Shown: in pieces, positions 11,478 to 24,500 of the stretch | Position numbering within the stretch: the stretch's first letter is position 1 | Layout: each line of letters starts with the position of its first letter | Assembly: GCA_046530785.1 (NCBI GenBank) | Contig: JBHEQT010000004.1 | Location: 1 to 64,000, forward strand | DNA length: 64,000 nt | From: Arsenophonus sp046530785 | GTDB lineage: Bacteria; Pseudomonadota; Gammaproteobacteria; Enterobacterales; Enterobacteriaceae | Reading direction: 5' to 3' | Notes under the pieces: generated by a model | The model's input: only the letters and a program-made list of their open reading frames with translations | Database searches by the model: none | Told to the model about the DNA's origin: nothing | Translations under genes and position numbers: made by a program

Positions 11478-14400
11478 AGATGGAGACCTATACCTTTTTC
11501 TTAATTTTAATATATCTAAGAATATCAGAAATAATAATTAATATCTGTTTTAAAAAAAATTATATTGAAATATATCTCTATATCTATAGAAAATAACTTT
11601 TATAGAAAATAAAATAAGCTTAACAAAAATTATTCAAGAAAACAGGTTATTTATTGAAAACGGTTAAAGTAAAATTGAAAGAGGAGTGAAGAAATTTTTT
11701 AGAAAGAAATTATGGTAATTATTTATTATAACTATATATTATTTAAATGTATAATGTATTAAAAGCTTATTACTCCATTAGTTCAATAGGTTATTTGCCA
11801 TAATAAAGAATTAATAAATAGTTCAATTAAAGTTGTTTAATTGATAAACCTATATAAAATTATATGAACGTTTTTTGATAAATTAAAATATATATTTAGT
11901 AGTTCTTATTTTTAGTTTAATTTAGTTAGCTATTTTATTTGTAAATTATAATTAATAATTATAATTTTTGAAGCTAATTATAAAACTAGAATTTAAAAAT
12001 TATTAGTTTTAAAAATTTATATATATATAAAAAATAACAATATTTAAATACTAATAAAATTAAATAACGAGAAAAATGAAAATTAATATTTAGAAACTAA
12101 TATAATCTATTCTTTTATTTTCTAAGTAGTTTTAGAAATAAATATATGATATTTAATATAAATTTGAAATTATATCAAATTTATATTTTTTCTTTCATAA
12201 AATTTAGAATAGAACCTTATTTAAAGATATTAGTTTGTAAAAGAGTTACAGAAATTATTCTTATTGATTTTGTTAAAATCTAGATAATAAATAAGAATAA
12301 AATAAATATGATGAATCACAAAATTATTGGTAGGATAATTCCTAGAAAAATCCTTTCTTTCAAAGAAAGAGATTAAAACCATCATCAGATTAATGATACT
12401 ATTTAAATCTATTTCTAAATTTTTTTATAAATTAATGGATATTTTAATAAAAAATATTTAATTATATATTCTAATTTACTTAATATATATAATAATAGAA
12501 ACAGATATATAACAGAATAATTATTATTATATTTAATTAATAATAAGTGACGTTACAGTCAAGAGTTCAAAAAAATTAGCAAAGTAAAATTAATTACTTA
12601 AAATATTGAAGTTAAGTTAATTATTGTAGATTTATAGACGTAACAATTAACTATTAAAAATTAGTTATCGATAAGTTATTCATACTAGTAACTTAATTAA
12701 ATTATATTTTTAGCTAATTTATAATCTAATTACTTTTTAAGTAAATTCATTTTATTAAATTAAATACAGTATTATTATTTTTTATTTTTATTTAAAAATA
12801 ATTGCTATTAATAAAGTAATTAAAAATTAAGATTTATTTTTTAATAAATTAGATTATGTGAGTATATAATTTTTATATCCCTATTTTAATTATAAAAAGA
12901 TTTCTATCTTAAAGATAAAATTTCACGATTTTTAGTATAGAATGAGATTTATAACTAATAACTTTTAATAACTTTCTAAAAATTATCCGGAAATAAAATT
13001 TTATTAATTAATTTTAAATTAGTTTTTCTATTATTTGTTTAGTTTTTTAGAAAAATATTCTAATTAATATAACTTAACTATATTTTTAACTTCTAAAATA
13101 TGAAGAATAATATAAGTTATATTTTCTTTTATTTTATGAAAAATATTTTTTAAAAACTCTATACTACCTACAAAATTTTTTTATTTTTAATTTTATATTC
13201 ATATTTTTTAAGTAAGTAAGAATAATAAATATTGTAAACATAAAATTATCGTTTCGATAAAATCAAATATTTTTCTTTATAAAATTAAACATATATTATT
13301 TTTTTAATTTTCTTTAAAATAGTATTTTCCTATAAGCTAATTTAAATAATTTTGAATATTAGATAGAGGTATTAGGTAATTTATTTCTGATTATAAATTT
13401 ATCAATTATAATTTTTCTTATTTAAAATTAACTACTAAGTAATATATTATTTAATGGGAAAAGAAAATAGCTTAATAAAAACTATTTTTTGATTTATATT
13501 TCCAGTAGATTAAGTAAATTTAGATCATTTCTAGCGTTTAATTAACAATTTTATAATTTATATTTTCAAAAACTAATACTAGTCATCTAATTTAGATAAT
13601 GACTTCTATATTTTAGTTATTTAATAACTTTATTTCTTCTTTCATATCAAAGAAGCCTAATATGAAAGATTCAATATTAATAAAAATATTTTAGGAGCTG
13701 TTGGCAAAGCATTATTAATAATATTTAATTTAATACTTAAAATGATTAAAATAGATTAAGTAAATAAGAAGAAATAGTTAATTTTATTTAAATTACTGAT
13801 ATATATTTATATTTATTATATATATTCTTGATAAGATTGTATATTCTATAAATTTATAGAATAATAAATTATTATCGAGTATTTATTAAACATAACTATT
13901 TTATAGTTAAAACATAAAACTTATTTTTATATAGAAATATTCTAATAAATAAATTTATTTTAAAGAAATTTTTAATACTTATTCATAAATAAAAATCAGT
14001 TATAATTTAATTATATCTTTATATAATATAATTATAACATATATTAGATAATATACAATACCAAATTAGTAAATCTTTTTAATTAAGAAGATTTACATAT
14101 ATCAATTTTTTAATTTATTATTTAAATAATTACTATAATTACTTTTAGTAAAAATAATTATTTTATAGTTGGATTTTAGTCCATATTCTTAATATCAATA
14201 TTTATTGAATAATAGATATTTTATCTTTTAATAATTTTATTAATATTATCAATTAATTTTAAAAATTTTAAATTTAAATTATTAAAAATAAATATTAAGA
14301 ATTTCTATTCCTCATAGGTATGTTTTATTTATTTATGAATAATTTCATATTATAATAAATATATTTTAATAGATCTTATCAAAGATATATAAATAGAAAA

Positions 14401-15045
14401 TAATACATTGATCCTTAATAAAAAGGATCGAATAGATCTATTAATAACTTTATTTTTTAAATTGATGATATATTTGAATAATAATTTAAGATCTTAAAAT
14501 TTAAGATAAAGATATTTAATTAAACTAATCAAATTAAAATTTATTTTATTTATACTATTATTAGTATTTATTAATAATTAGAATAGAAATATGTATAAAT
14601 AACTTATATATTTTATCAATATGATATATATTATTAGTTTTTCTGAATATATTTTTGTTAGAAAATAATAGTTTATATATAAATAAATAAAGTAATCTAC
14701 TAAATAAAATTTAAATTTATAACTAGATCTTCTTATATCACTTAGTAACTAATAAATTTCTATTAACTTTATGCGATATATTGAGAAAAGTATAAATATA
14801 TTATTTAGTAAAATACTTTTTCATTGTAGTATTTAATACTAACTTAATTAAGAATTATATTATTGAAAATAATATTTTATATTATATATTTAAGTTATTT
14901 CTTTCATTTAATTAACATATAATATTTTCTTATTATTTAATTTAATAGTTAGTTTTTGTTAAAATAAAGACTGATAAGTTTTATTCATATAAAAATTAGT
15001 TGAAAAGAGTAATAAAAGAAGCTTTATTCTTTTTGGAGTTTTAGA
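11478..15045. other. 3.5 kb gene-free A+T-rich stretch
   Basis: No open frame or readable relic was found. The ancestral neighbours of plsB (dgkA and lexA) would be expected at the left end, but no DgkA-like or LexA-like peptide could be picked out in the three plus-strand frames. Base composition is very A+T-rich throughout. Confidence 0.6.
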
Positions 15046-16026
15046 ATGTATGAGATATTGAACTGGCAACCGAATGTGTCTATGACTAATTTACTAAAAA
15101 GAAGCAAAATTATTTCTAAAATCAGACGTTTTTTTATAGATCGAGAGATATTAGAAGTAGAGACTCCTATATTAAGCAAATTTACGGTAACAGATATTCA
15201 TCTCTTACCGTTTGAAACTTATTTTGTTTCTCCTTTGATCCATGATAATAGAAAATTATATATGATAACCAGTCCTGAATATCATATGAAACGTTTACTA
15301 GCGGCCGGTAGTGGATCTATATATCAGATAACTAAAGCTTTTCGTAATAAAGAAAATGGATGTTACCATAATCCAGAATTTACTATTCTTGAATGGTATC
15401 AACCTAATTATGACATGTACCGACTTATTGATGAAGTAGATGATTTTTTGCAACAGATTTTGAATTGTCAACCAACAGAACGGATCTCATATCAAAATAT
15501 CTTTCAGTACTATTTAAATATTGATCCATTATCAGTAGAATCAGAAAAAAAACAATTACGTAATACAGTAGTTCAATTTGGATTAAATAATGCAGAAAAA
15601 GAAGAAGATAAGGATGTGTTATTACAATTTTTGTTTACAATGGGAATTGAACCTAATTTAGGTAAAGATAAACCCATTGTTATCTATCATTTCCCTGCTT
15701 CACAAGCAACATTAGCTGAAATTAGCAAAGAAGATGAAAGAGTTGCTGAACGTTTTGAAGTTTATTTCAAAGGTATTGAGTTGGCTAATGGTTTTCGCGA
15801 GTTAACTAATTCAGAAGAACAAAGAAAACGCTTTGAGCACGATAATACAATTCGTAAAAAAATTGGTTTACCAATACAATCTATTGATGAGTATTTTCTT
15901 GCTGCGTTAGATAACGTTATTCCTGACTGTTCAGGAGTTTCTTTAGGTATTGATCGTTTGGTTATGTTGGCTCTAAATGAAAAAAAAATCAGTGACGTTA
16001 TCTCTTTTTCTATAGATCGAGCTTAA
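15046..16026 (+). CDS. epmA: Elongation factor P lysyltransferase EpmA (PoxA/GenX/YjeA)
   Basis: A lysyl-tRNA synthetase-like enzyme that attaches (R)-beta-lysine to a lysine of elongation factor P, which helps ribosomes pass polyproline stretches. At 326 residues it matches the family (about 325) and, like it, has only the class II catalytic domain without the anticodon-binding domain of LysS. Class II features are visible: TSPEYHMKR and the FRNKE...HNPEFT segment (motif 2 region), ELANGFRELT, and the C-terminal GVSLGIDRLVML (motif 3). The ATG at 15046 is preceded by a purine-rich GGAG. Family function also needs EF-P and, for beta-lysine, EpmB, neither of which is in this window. It stands alone, with kilobases of empty DNA on both sides. 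Confidence 0.95.
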   Translation: MYEILNWQPNVSMTNLLKRSKIISKIRRFFIDREILEVETPILSKFTVTDIHLLPFETYFVSPLIHDNRKLYMITSPEYHMKRLLAAGSGSIYQITKAFRNKENGCYHNPEFTILEWYQPNYDMYRLIDEVDDFLQQILNCQPTERISYQNIFQYYLNIDPLSVESEKKQLRNTVVQFGLNNAEKEEDKDVLLQFLFTMGIEPNLGKDKPIVIYHFPASQATLAEISKEDERVAERFEVYFKGIELANGFRELTNSEEQRKRFEHDNTIRKKIGLPIQSIDEYFLAALDNVIPDCSGVSLGIDRLVMLALNEKKISDVISFSIDRA

Positions 16027-16393
16027 AATATTAATTAGTTGAGGCTAATTGAAAGTAAATTATTATTGTTGAATTTATTTTTAAATATTTATCGGATGTT
16101 GATTCTGTTTTGCAAGAATTTTAGAAAGAGATAAAATCAATAAAATACTGTTAACGTTAGTATTATTATAAACAAATAGTAAACAATTATTCAGAGTTTT
16201 ATATAATTTTCTACTTTAATTAAACCGTAAATAATATAATGATGAATGAGAAACTTTTCTTTTATTTTTATTTTTAACCATATCAATAATTTTATATATA
16301 TATATATATAAGATTTAATATTTCAATAAATGAGTATGGAAAATCATTTTTAATGATACTTATCAGCATTTTAAAAATTTCTTTCATTACTCC

Positions 16394-16429
16394 AATTTTA
16401 ATATTCTGTAATAACAGAATATTAAAATT
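16394..16429. repeat. 16-bp perfect hairpin downstream of epmA
   Basis: Arms AATTTTAATATTCTGT and its exact complement are separated by the 4-base loop AATA. It lies about 370 bases beyond the epmA stop codon. The tail is not a convincing T-run, so terminator function is uncertain. Confidence 0.55.
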
Positions 16430-19047
16430 TACGTATTATTAAAGCATTCCCTTTATGCCTCTCATACAAATTAATGCAAACCAACTAATTGAAAAGCGCT
16501 CCTTTTAAGGACCTTATTTTAATTTAAATAAAAGATTATTTTTAAAATGAATTCAAATTCATCATTATAGTAAAATATTAAAGATAAATATTGGGTTTTC
16601 TTTCCTGATCCATATAGTTTAGTATTTTTAATACTATAGTTAAAATATCTTTTTCTATTTCCGTATAAAAGTAGGAAATCCGATTCTTAGCCGAAGGAAT
16701 TAAAATTTTATTAATATTTTATTTTATTATTAATTTTTAGAACTGAAGTATAGTTCTTCGTATGTACACACCTTTGTACCAAGAAAAACTTATCTTTCAA
16801 TTTAGAAGATAGAGATGATTAATTATTCAGTTAAATATATAAAAATAGAATAGAAAAATAGAAAAATTCTTCATAAATAGTAGGTTAGTTGCCATCTCTA
16901 TAGAGAAGAAAATGGTATATAAACATTATTTATCTCCCCCGATTCTTTTGCATAAAATATATCTGGTGAAACTATAAATATAAACTTTTAGCAATTTATA
17001 GATAACGTTAAAGATGTATTAATCAATGAGAAAAATGAAAATTTTGTATAACTTGTAATTGACAAGAAAACGTATTTAATTATATTAATGAAATTTAGAA
17101 TAATCAATTTTACTAATTGATTATTACTCAATATTTTATTTTATTATGTAACTGAAATATTTTTATCTAAAAAAAATAGGAGGAGATTAATAATTAGTTT
17201 ATTCTTAAAAGTTTTACTCTTTACAGATAACCGTTTAAATAAGAAGACATCATATTTATTTTCTATACGTTATTGATGAGATTTAAATAATCAAATAGTT
17301 AGTGTAGATTTTAAAAGAATTTAAAATTCTTACAGTTAATCTATCAGTTCTTTACCAAGAAACCATGAAAAGAAATTTAAAATTTACACGCTATCAGTTA
17401 TAAAATTATATTCATAATTATCGCGAATTTTATCCGGTCTTAGATGAGTTTATTTTAGTATCTCTGAAAATAGATTCTTATAAAGAATAAAAAATTTCTT
17501 TAAAAAAGAACATCAGCTATATAAATTAATAGAATTTGTCTTTCAATAAAAGATTTATTAAAATACAAAATTATAGTATTTTAAAGTTATATATCATTAC
17601 TTTAATCATCAGATGTAATTAAATAAAAATGAATATTTAAGCCAGAAAAATATAAAATTATGGAAAGATATATAAAGTTTTTTCTAAAAAAATTAATTGA
17701 TAAGATATTACAGTTTTTCTAATTTTAAAAGTTCAATTTTATTGTCGAAAGATTATTTCGATATAAGCTAGGTTAAAATAAAAATAAATTAAGAAAAACA
17801 GATTTTTCTAAATAGATAAAAAGAACTCCATCTATATCCTATTTTTATCAATCTATTTTTATTCAGTAATCGTATTTTTAGGAAAAGAAGAAAATCAAGA
17901 AAGAAAAGTTAAAATTATCTAACTATTTTAAGCAAAAATAATCAAAATTTAAAAAAGGAAGTAGAGGATTTAATAGGTAACATAAGAAAATTCCTAAAAA
18001 ATTCAATCTTACTTTATTAAAATATGAGTATTATAAATCTATAATAGAAAAATTAAAATATTATTATTTATTTTTATTAAAAATATTAAAAATACATTTT
18101 ATTTTTTAATCATAAATTTTATTTATAAATAATTAATAACTTAAGTAAAAATTTTTAAAAAATAAATAAGATAAATAAATAATATTTTTATATAAATCTA
18201 TAAAAATTAAAACATTTATAACTACATATCTTTTATCTATGTGATGATCATTTAAGTATAATTAAATTATTATTTTTTTATTATTTCAAATTTTTATTTA
18301 AAATTCTGCTTCTCTTTCATAAGGAATTACTTTGTCAGATAATAATTTATGTTCTGATATATTACCTCTTGTTCTGAGATAAACAATAACGATATTGGAA
18401 TTATATTGTGCAATTAGTTGATATTAATATTATTAATAATATTAATGATATCTCATCAAATTATAAAAAAATTAATTTTATATTTATTTAGGATAATTCT
18501 CTTTTTTATGATTTTGAAAATCAGTAATAAAAAATTAGTATTTTAGAAAATTTATTAATTAAAATAATAAATTCATAAAAAATTATTCATTTATATTTTA
18601 AATCAATTATATCTAATTTTATTTAAAATAATTAAAATCAATAAAATGATATTAAGTATAGTTATTTCAATCATTACCACAAAATTACTATTCAAAGTTA
18701 GAAATATTAAAAAAATAAATAACAATCTTTTGTATCAAACTCCACCCCCAAGATAAAAGATAATTAAATAAATCGATAAAAGAAAATAGTGGCTCTATAT
18801 TTTTTTTAAAAGAAATATTCAAAAATGATCTTAAACCGAACATTATAACTCTAAAATACATTAGAAAGAAGATAATTAAAATACAAATGATATAAAATAA
18901 AGATTAGATAGAAATAGATTCTAGGTTGAAAATTAATAGTTTTAGTTATTATTAATATGATAAAAATATACTGGTCTACACCACAGTTTTCCTTTTTAAA
19001 TTTTATTAACAATATAATTATAAAGTAATAATAAAAGGAATATCTAC

Positions 19048-19091
19048 CTTTTCATATGAATAAATCCATGAGAATTTATTCATATGAAAAG
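19048..19091. repeat. 18-bp perfect hairpin
   Basis: Arms CTTTTCATATGAATAAAT and its exact complement flank the 8-base loop CCATGAGA. Neither side has a T-run and no gene lies within a kilobase. It is one of the longest perfect inverted repeats in the window. Confidence 0.6.
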
Positions 19092-19914
19092 TATTTAACT
19101 TTACATAAATAAATTGTTGATATAAAATTTAGTATATTATTATATAAATAATATTATAAAAGAAATTAGAAGAAAAAAGTTATTTAAAATAGATTGTTAA
19201 TAACATTAATGTATAAAAGTTGTTTTTATTCAAATTTTATTTTTAGTTAGATAATAAAAGGATATTGATAATTTTATATCATTTAATAACCAAAACTATA
19301 GAGTAATAGCGTATTATGTCCATGTATTAAAAAAATAACTACATAAATTATAATAAAAAGATTAAAAATCTATATAGCTATATTTTTCATAAAATAATAT
19401 CATATGGGTATTAAAAATTAAATAAACGAAAATAGGATTTATAATTCCAACAATATTATAAGTGATTTCTAAATAAAAAAATAATATATCACATTTTTAT
19501 AATTAGAAATTAAATATATTCTTCTGTAGGAGAGGATGGATTATTTTATACATTGAAAGTAACTGAATAGAAAGAAATAGGACAAATAATTATCATAACG
19601 TTTAAAGTTGTAAAAAAAAAGCACAAACCCAATAATAACCTAAATGAAATAAATAAAAAAAATTAATATATCTTAAAATACTTTCAAAGTTGAGCAATAA
19701 GAAATTTATTAAATGATAAATTTGAAATTTAATATTATATTAATATAGAAAATAAAAAACTAAAGTCAGATTAATTATTACTTAATTAACTAATAGGTGG
19801 AATTACTAATCTAGCATACAGCATCTAACTATATAGATAGTAAGAATTCTAACGAAAAATTGTCAAATCTTAAACAGCACTTGATATTTTAAATCTCTTT
19901 AATACGTTGGAAAC

Positions 19915-19953
19915 TTTATTATAAGATTTTTATTTTAAAAATCTTATAATAAA
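19915..19953. repeat. 18-bp perfect hairpin with 3-base loop
   Basis: Arms TTTATTATAAGATTTTTA and its exact complement flank the loop TTT. The plus-strand side is followed by AAAATTTTCTTT, a weak T-rich tail. It lies about 500 bases downstream of yhhQ and contains only two G:C pairs. Confidence 0.55.
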
Positions 19954-20210
19954 ATTTTCTTTCGATAGTATTTAAAATTTTTCTATAAAGTAATAATAAG
20001 AGGTTATTAAATCAAAAATGTAAATATTATTACTAGTCTGATTTAATCCAATTATTTAAAATAATCTATATTAATTCATATCAGGAGATATAAATAAAAT
20101 TATAAATTTATATTATTTTATACAAAAAATATGAACGTTTTATTCATTAATAAACTTTAATAATTAAATATACATACCATATAGGTATGGTATATATTCC
20201 TTACTTAAGT

Positions 20211-20260
20211 AATAAAAAATAATACTAATAATAATTATAGTAACTAATTATTATTAGTAT
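20211..20260 (-). terminator. Probable intrinsic terminator of yhhQ
   Basis: A perfect 16-bp stem (ATACTAATAATAATTA at 20222-20237 and its complement at 20245-20260) with a 7-base loop. Read on the minus strand, the stem is followed directly by TATTTTTTATT, a good U-tract. It lies about 190 bases beyond the yhhQ stop codon in the right orientation. Confidence 0.6.
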
Positions 20261-20450
20261 GAATAATAATTTATTAATAGATATTATATCATTTTGTAAA
20301 GTGAATTTTTTATTATTTTAACTTATTATATCACTAAGTGGTTAACGTAATTTTTACTTAATAAGTAGATACTTATTAAAAAATTAAATTAAGAGAATTT
20401 TTAATTTATCTTAATTCTTATCTACTAATTAGATAATTATTCTTTATTCT

Positions 20451-21089
20451 TTAATTATAAGAATAGTGCTTTAGAATAAAATTTGTCATTAATTTATAGG
20501 CAGGGAGAAAAAACAATAAATAAATAAATAAATTAATTCCATAATCTATTAAGGCAATTTCTATCCAATTTGTTGACATAAAATGGGCGGTACTTCGATA
20601 AAATGCAATGAAAAAGAAAACCATAGTATCTAATAAATTACCAAAAAACATTGCAACAGTTGGTGCAATCCACCAATGATGATAATTACGTAATTTGTTG
20701 AATACAAAAATATCCATAATTTGACCTAATATATAAGCCATGAAACTTGCGAACGCAATACGAGTAACAAATAAATTAAATTTATTTAGTATAGCAAATC
20801 CTTGCCACTCTCCTTGATAAAAAAGTGTCGAAAAAATATAGGAAACAGAAAGAGCCGGTAACATAACCATCGCAATTATCCTTCGAGCGAGATAAGAACC
20901 ATAAATACGTACAGTTAGATCCGTCGTTAAAAAAATAAAAGGAAAAGTAAATACTCCCCATGTAGTATGAAAGCCAAAAATAATAATCGGTAATTGTACT
21001 AAATAATTACTAGAAGTAATTATTAAAATATGAAAAAAAGAAAACAAAATTAATATATTAATTTTCTGTTTTGACGTCAATTGAAACAT
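20451..21089 (-). CDS. yhhQ: Queuosine precursor transporter-like membrane protein YhhQ
   Basis: An inner-membrane protein of the YhhQ/VUT family, whose E. coli member imports queuosine precursors (preQ0/preQ1) used to modify the tRNA wobble base. The product has 212 residues, slightly shorter than the E. coli form because of a trimmed C-terminus. It aligns from the N-terminus (SNYLVQLP, GFHTTWG, FPFIFLTTDLTVRIYG) through ASFMAYILGQ and APTVAMFFGN to a last hydrophobic segment. About six membrane segments are visible. It is divergent from tusA with 199 bases between start codons, the ancestral enterobacterial arrangement, so the two probably have back-to-back promoters there. Its neighbour dcrB is not recognisable. 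Substrate is known only from the family, not from this sequence. Confidence 0.92.
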   Translation of the reverse strand: MFQLTSKQKINILILFSFFHILIITSSNYLVQLPIIIFGFHTTWGVFTFPFIFLTTDLTVRIYGSYLARRIIAMVMLPALSVSYIFSTLFYQGEWQGFAILNKFNLFVTRIAFASFMAYILGQIMDIFVFNKLRNYHHWWIAPTVAMFFGNLLDTMVFFFIAFYRSTAHFMSTNWIEIALIDYGINLFIYLLFFLPAYKLMTNFILKHYSYN

Positions 21090-21288
21090 ATTATACCTTT
21101 CTAATTAAAAATAAGGTGAATATAGCTAATAAGAATTTTAATTTATATAGCGTGTCAGACTCTTAAAATAGGAATAAAAGAAAAATACATAAAAATTTTT
21201 TTAATTATTAATTAATAATAATGTAGAAGGAAAATTTATTTAAGATTATTTTTTAAAGATGTTTAATATATTTTAAAAGAAAATACCT

Positions 21289-21531
21289 ATGCAAAATATT
21301 TTTAATAATCCTGATCGAATCATTGATATACAAGGATTGCGTTGTCCTGAACCAATTATGATGATAAGAAAAATAGTTCGTAAAATGACTAAAACTGAAA
21401 CTTTACTAATTATTGCTGATGATCCGGCTACAGTTCGTGACATTCCTTCCTTTTGTCGTTTTATGGAACATCAACTATTAGCTGAAGAGACTCAAGAACC
21501 TCCATACCGTTATTTGATTCAAAAAAAATAA
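21289..21531 (+). CDS. tusA: Sulfur carrier protein TusA
   Basis: Small cytoplasmic sulfur carrier that takes persulfide sulfur from cysteine desulfurase IscS and passes it to the TusBCD-TusE-MnmA relay, which makes the 2-thio group of mnm5s2U34 in tRNA. The 80-residue product matches the family length (81 in E. coli). The hallmark LRCPEP motif carries the persulfide cysteine at residue 19, and the following ADDPAT segment and the tail PYRYLIQKK are conserved. The ATG at 21289 follows a weak purine-rich stretch (AAAAGAAAA). It is divergent from yhhQ. In relatives zntA lies on its other side, but 4.4 kb there is now empty. Confidence 0.95.
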   Translation: MQNIFNNPDRIIDIQGLRCPEPIMMIRKIVRKMTKTETLLIIADDPATVRDIPSFCRFMEHQLLAEETQEPPYRYLIQKK

Positions 21532-24500
21532 TTTTACTAAAAAATGAAATGACGTTAAGTTAAAATTTAAAAATATATTTATCTTTTATTGAGTATATAA
21601 ATAACATTTAACAGAATATTTATTCTGTCTGAGATTCTATTATAAAATAAGAAAAGTAGAATTTTTCTTTTCATCAACTAAAGTAAGGAGAATTTAAAAT
21701 TTAATAAAAAATATTAAGCTTATTACAGATAATAAACTGATGAGTAGAAATATGGTTTTTATTCTTAAAGTAAATTACTTTTAGGTAATACTTATTCTAT
21801 TTTCTCTTGATAAAATATTAATTTTTAATAAATCTATATAATTATATAAGTATCAATCAATAGTTTATTAATATGGAACATAAATCTTCTTTCGAAAAAC
21901 TTAAAACGCTATATTCATATAGCTATATTTTAAATCTTCTTAATGAAAATATAATTTTTCATATATGTACCCTTATCCGGAAATATTTTATTTTAAATAA
22001 AAAAGATGAATCATTATTTATAACATAATTTTAAGTATATTAATAGAAAGAAGATAAAATAAAAAAATGAATATTTTGTATAATTATAATTAATTTTAAT
22101 AAAGATCACTATAATTATAGTAGTTAAATTTTTATAGAATTTAAATAAATGCTGATTTATATATTCAATATTTCATTTTATGAAAATAAAATATTTCTAA
22201 TATAACAAATAAAAGGATAAAATATTTAAATTTTGTTTTGTTCTCAGATTCACATAGTTACAGATGGAAAATTAAAATTAACATCCTTTTTATTCAAATT
22301 TCTCTAACTCGTAGAGACTTAAATAAGCAAAGCAATTACCAAGGAAATTATTATTTTTTAATAAAAATGATTAACAATAATAACACTAAAATTTAATTTT
22401 TCTTAGAAAAATTACGAAAAATTCAATTTAGCTACTGTTGGTTATGGAGAATATCCTTGATTATCAACAAACAATCTCTTCTTAGAAGAAGTAATTTCAA
22501 TATCATTGAAAAGTATATTTTTTGAAAAAAATAGAGAATATTTTTAGAAAATATTAGTTATACAAAAAATAATATTCTAATTTTCAATAAACGATATCAA
22601 AACTACGATATTATATTCCTTATACAATTATTTATTATTCCCGATCACTGAACTCAACAGCATAATAAATAAAATATTAAATTAGAATAAATTATAGATA
22701 TATCTTCCATCATCCACCTCAATTTTCTTAAAAAATTTTAATATAATCAAATATTATAGGTTTTTCTAAATTGAATTATTAATAAATTTTATTATTAATA
22801 GTTTATGATAGTTTAAAAATTGAGGTAAAAACTACAAAATATAATTTTTCTGAATAAATGCAAAAGTTTACCAATCTAGAATTTTTATTAACTTATTTAT
22901 GTAATAATCAGATTATTTTAATAATAGATAAACAAACATTAAAATATGATAAGTTATTTCCTAAATAATTCCATTATTATTTCAAATAAAGAGGTAACTT
23001 TAAGAACTGCAATATAAGAAATTCTATCAAATTTAATTTTTGATTTAGTTATATAGATTATATAATATCCATTTACAAATCCTAAAAAATAAAATATTTA
23101 ATTACTTCATTTTAATGAAGATATAATCTTAATGCATTTTAAATTATGTAAGATTGAAAATAATCCGCTTTAGTGGTATATATACAGGATTTTCTCACCC
23201 TCTTATTTATATAGAGATATCTAAATATTTTTAATAAATGAAGTATTAATTTTTAATTTTCATACAAAACTTATTCAATGCTAGTTTCGATATATTATTA
23301 AATTCTCGATTAATTATATCAGTTAAATAGTAAGTGATACCATGAAGTGTAATTTATTTTTTGCAATATAAAATGTTATGAGTAAACACTTCAAAACTTT
23401 ATTGCTACACAAATTATTTACCTTTTCTTAATAATGAAAAATATCTTTTCAAAAATTAATTTATCCGTAATAACGCTTTGCTATAAGCAAGCAATAAAAT
23501 AATATACATAATTATACTTTTATTATTCATACATTAATTTTCTTCTACCTTTATAAGATAAAACAACATTTAAATAAATAGACAGAAATAGAGAATTTAG
23601 TAAGTTTATGACTTATAAAGTAATTTATTAGTTAATGTAAAAAATATGATTTTTAATTGTATCTATTTCTTAATTCATAAATACAAGAATATTTCTCCTT
23701 TCTTCTATAAAAAAGTTGAATATCTAGGAAAGACATATATGAAAATTTTAATTTTTGAAAATATTTAAATACAAAATTCTTAATTTCAGAAAATAAATAA
23801 AATGCATATTATGGATATATCGTAAATATCATTTAATTAGTAACATTTGTGAATTAAGTTTATATGAAAATAATTTTTTATTTTAGTTCGATAAAGATGG
23901 AAATATCAAAGAACACAAAAAGGATATGCAACAAAATTTGAATGATCTAGAAGATATTCTATTATATAAAATATAATTACTATAAATTTTTAATGGTAAA
24001 AAACTATTTTGATTATGTAGTGTTAATAACAAGCACTTTTCTATAAAAAATTAAACGTTTTAATTAAGATAGAAAATAAATAAATTCACAATTAGGTAAA
24101 ATTAATTATTATTTGGTTGTTGTTTATATATTAAAAATCAATAAAATAGAAAATTTTGGATAGATGGATATGATTAATCTAATGTTAGAAAAAATAAAAT
24201 ATGATGAATTAAGTCATTGGTATTTTAGATATAAGAATTCGAGTTATTTATTAAAATAATAAAATACAGAGAGGATATAAGCATCTTAAATTATTTTTTT
24301 TAAAAAAAGATTCTTTATTAAAACTGTTAATAATAGCGAGAGTGAGTATGAAATTTCTATCTATTATCTTAGCATTTTTAACAACGAATTGAATTGGTTT
24401 TGAAATATTTAAGTTTATAAGTTTCTTTATAGATTACTAAATGAATAAAAGAAAATAATAGAAAAAATTTCGTTTAGCATTTTAGAAAATTTATCGGTTT

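Larger units (their letters stand above)
16027..20450. other. 4.4 kb gene-free stretch with several long hairpins
   Basis: No intact gene was found. Three long perfect inverted repeats lie here (16394-16429, 19048-19091, 19915-19953), plus the probable yhhQ terminator at 20211-20260 and a TA dinucleotide run near 16294. Two short stretches read like protein fragments that I could not assign: a 17-codon plus-strand piece starting MPLIQINANQ at about 16455, and a minus-strand piece of about 40 codons around 18300-18425 containing RTRGNISEHKLL and ending at a stop. Both may be relics or chance. Confidence 0.6.

Noticed and set aside
16289..16312. TA dinucleotide run after epmA
   Set aside because: Short low-complexity run expected in DNA of this composition; no further significance seen.
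16455..16505. Short piece MPLIQINANQLIEKRSF that resembles the N-terminus of MutL
   Set aside because: The match needs a gap inside the most conserved MutL segment, and no ATPase motif follows downstream.
18300..18425. Minus-strand fragment of about 40 codons with RTRGNISEHKLL
   Set aside because: Could not be matched to any family I know, including the ancestral neighbours; may be a relic, but not supportable as a gene.
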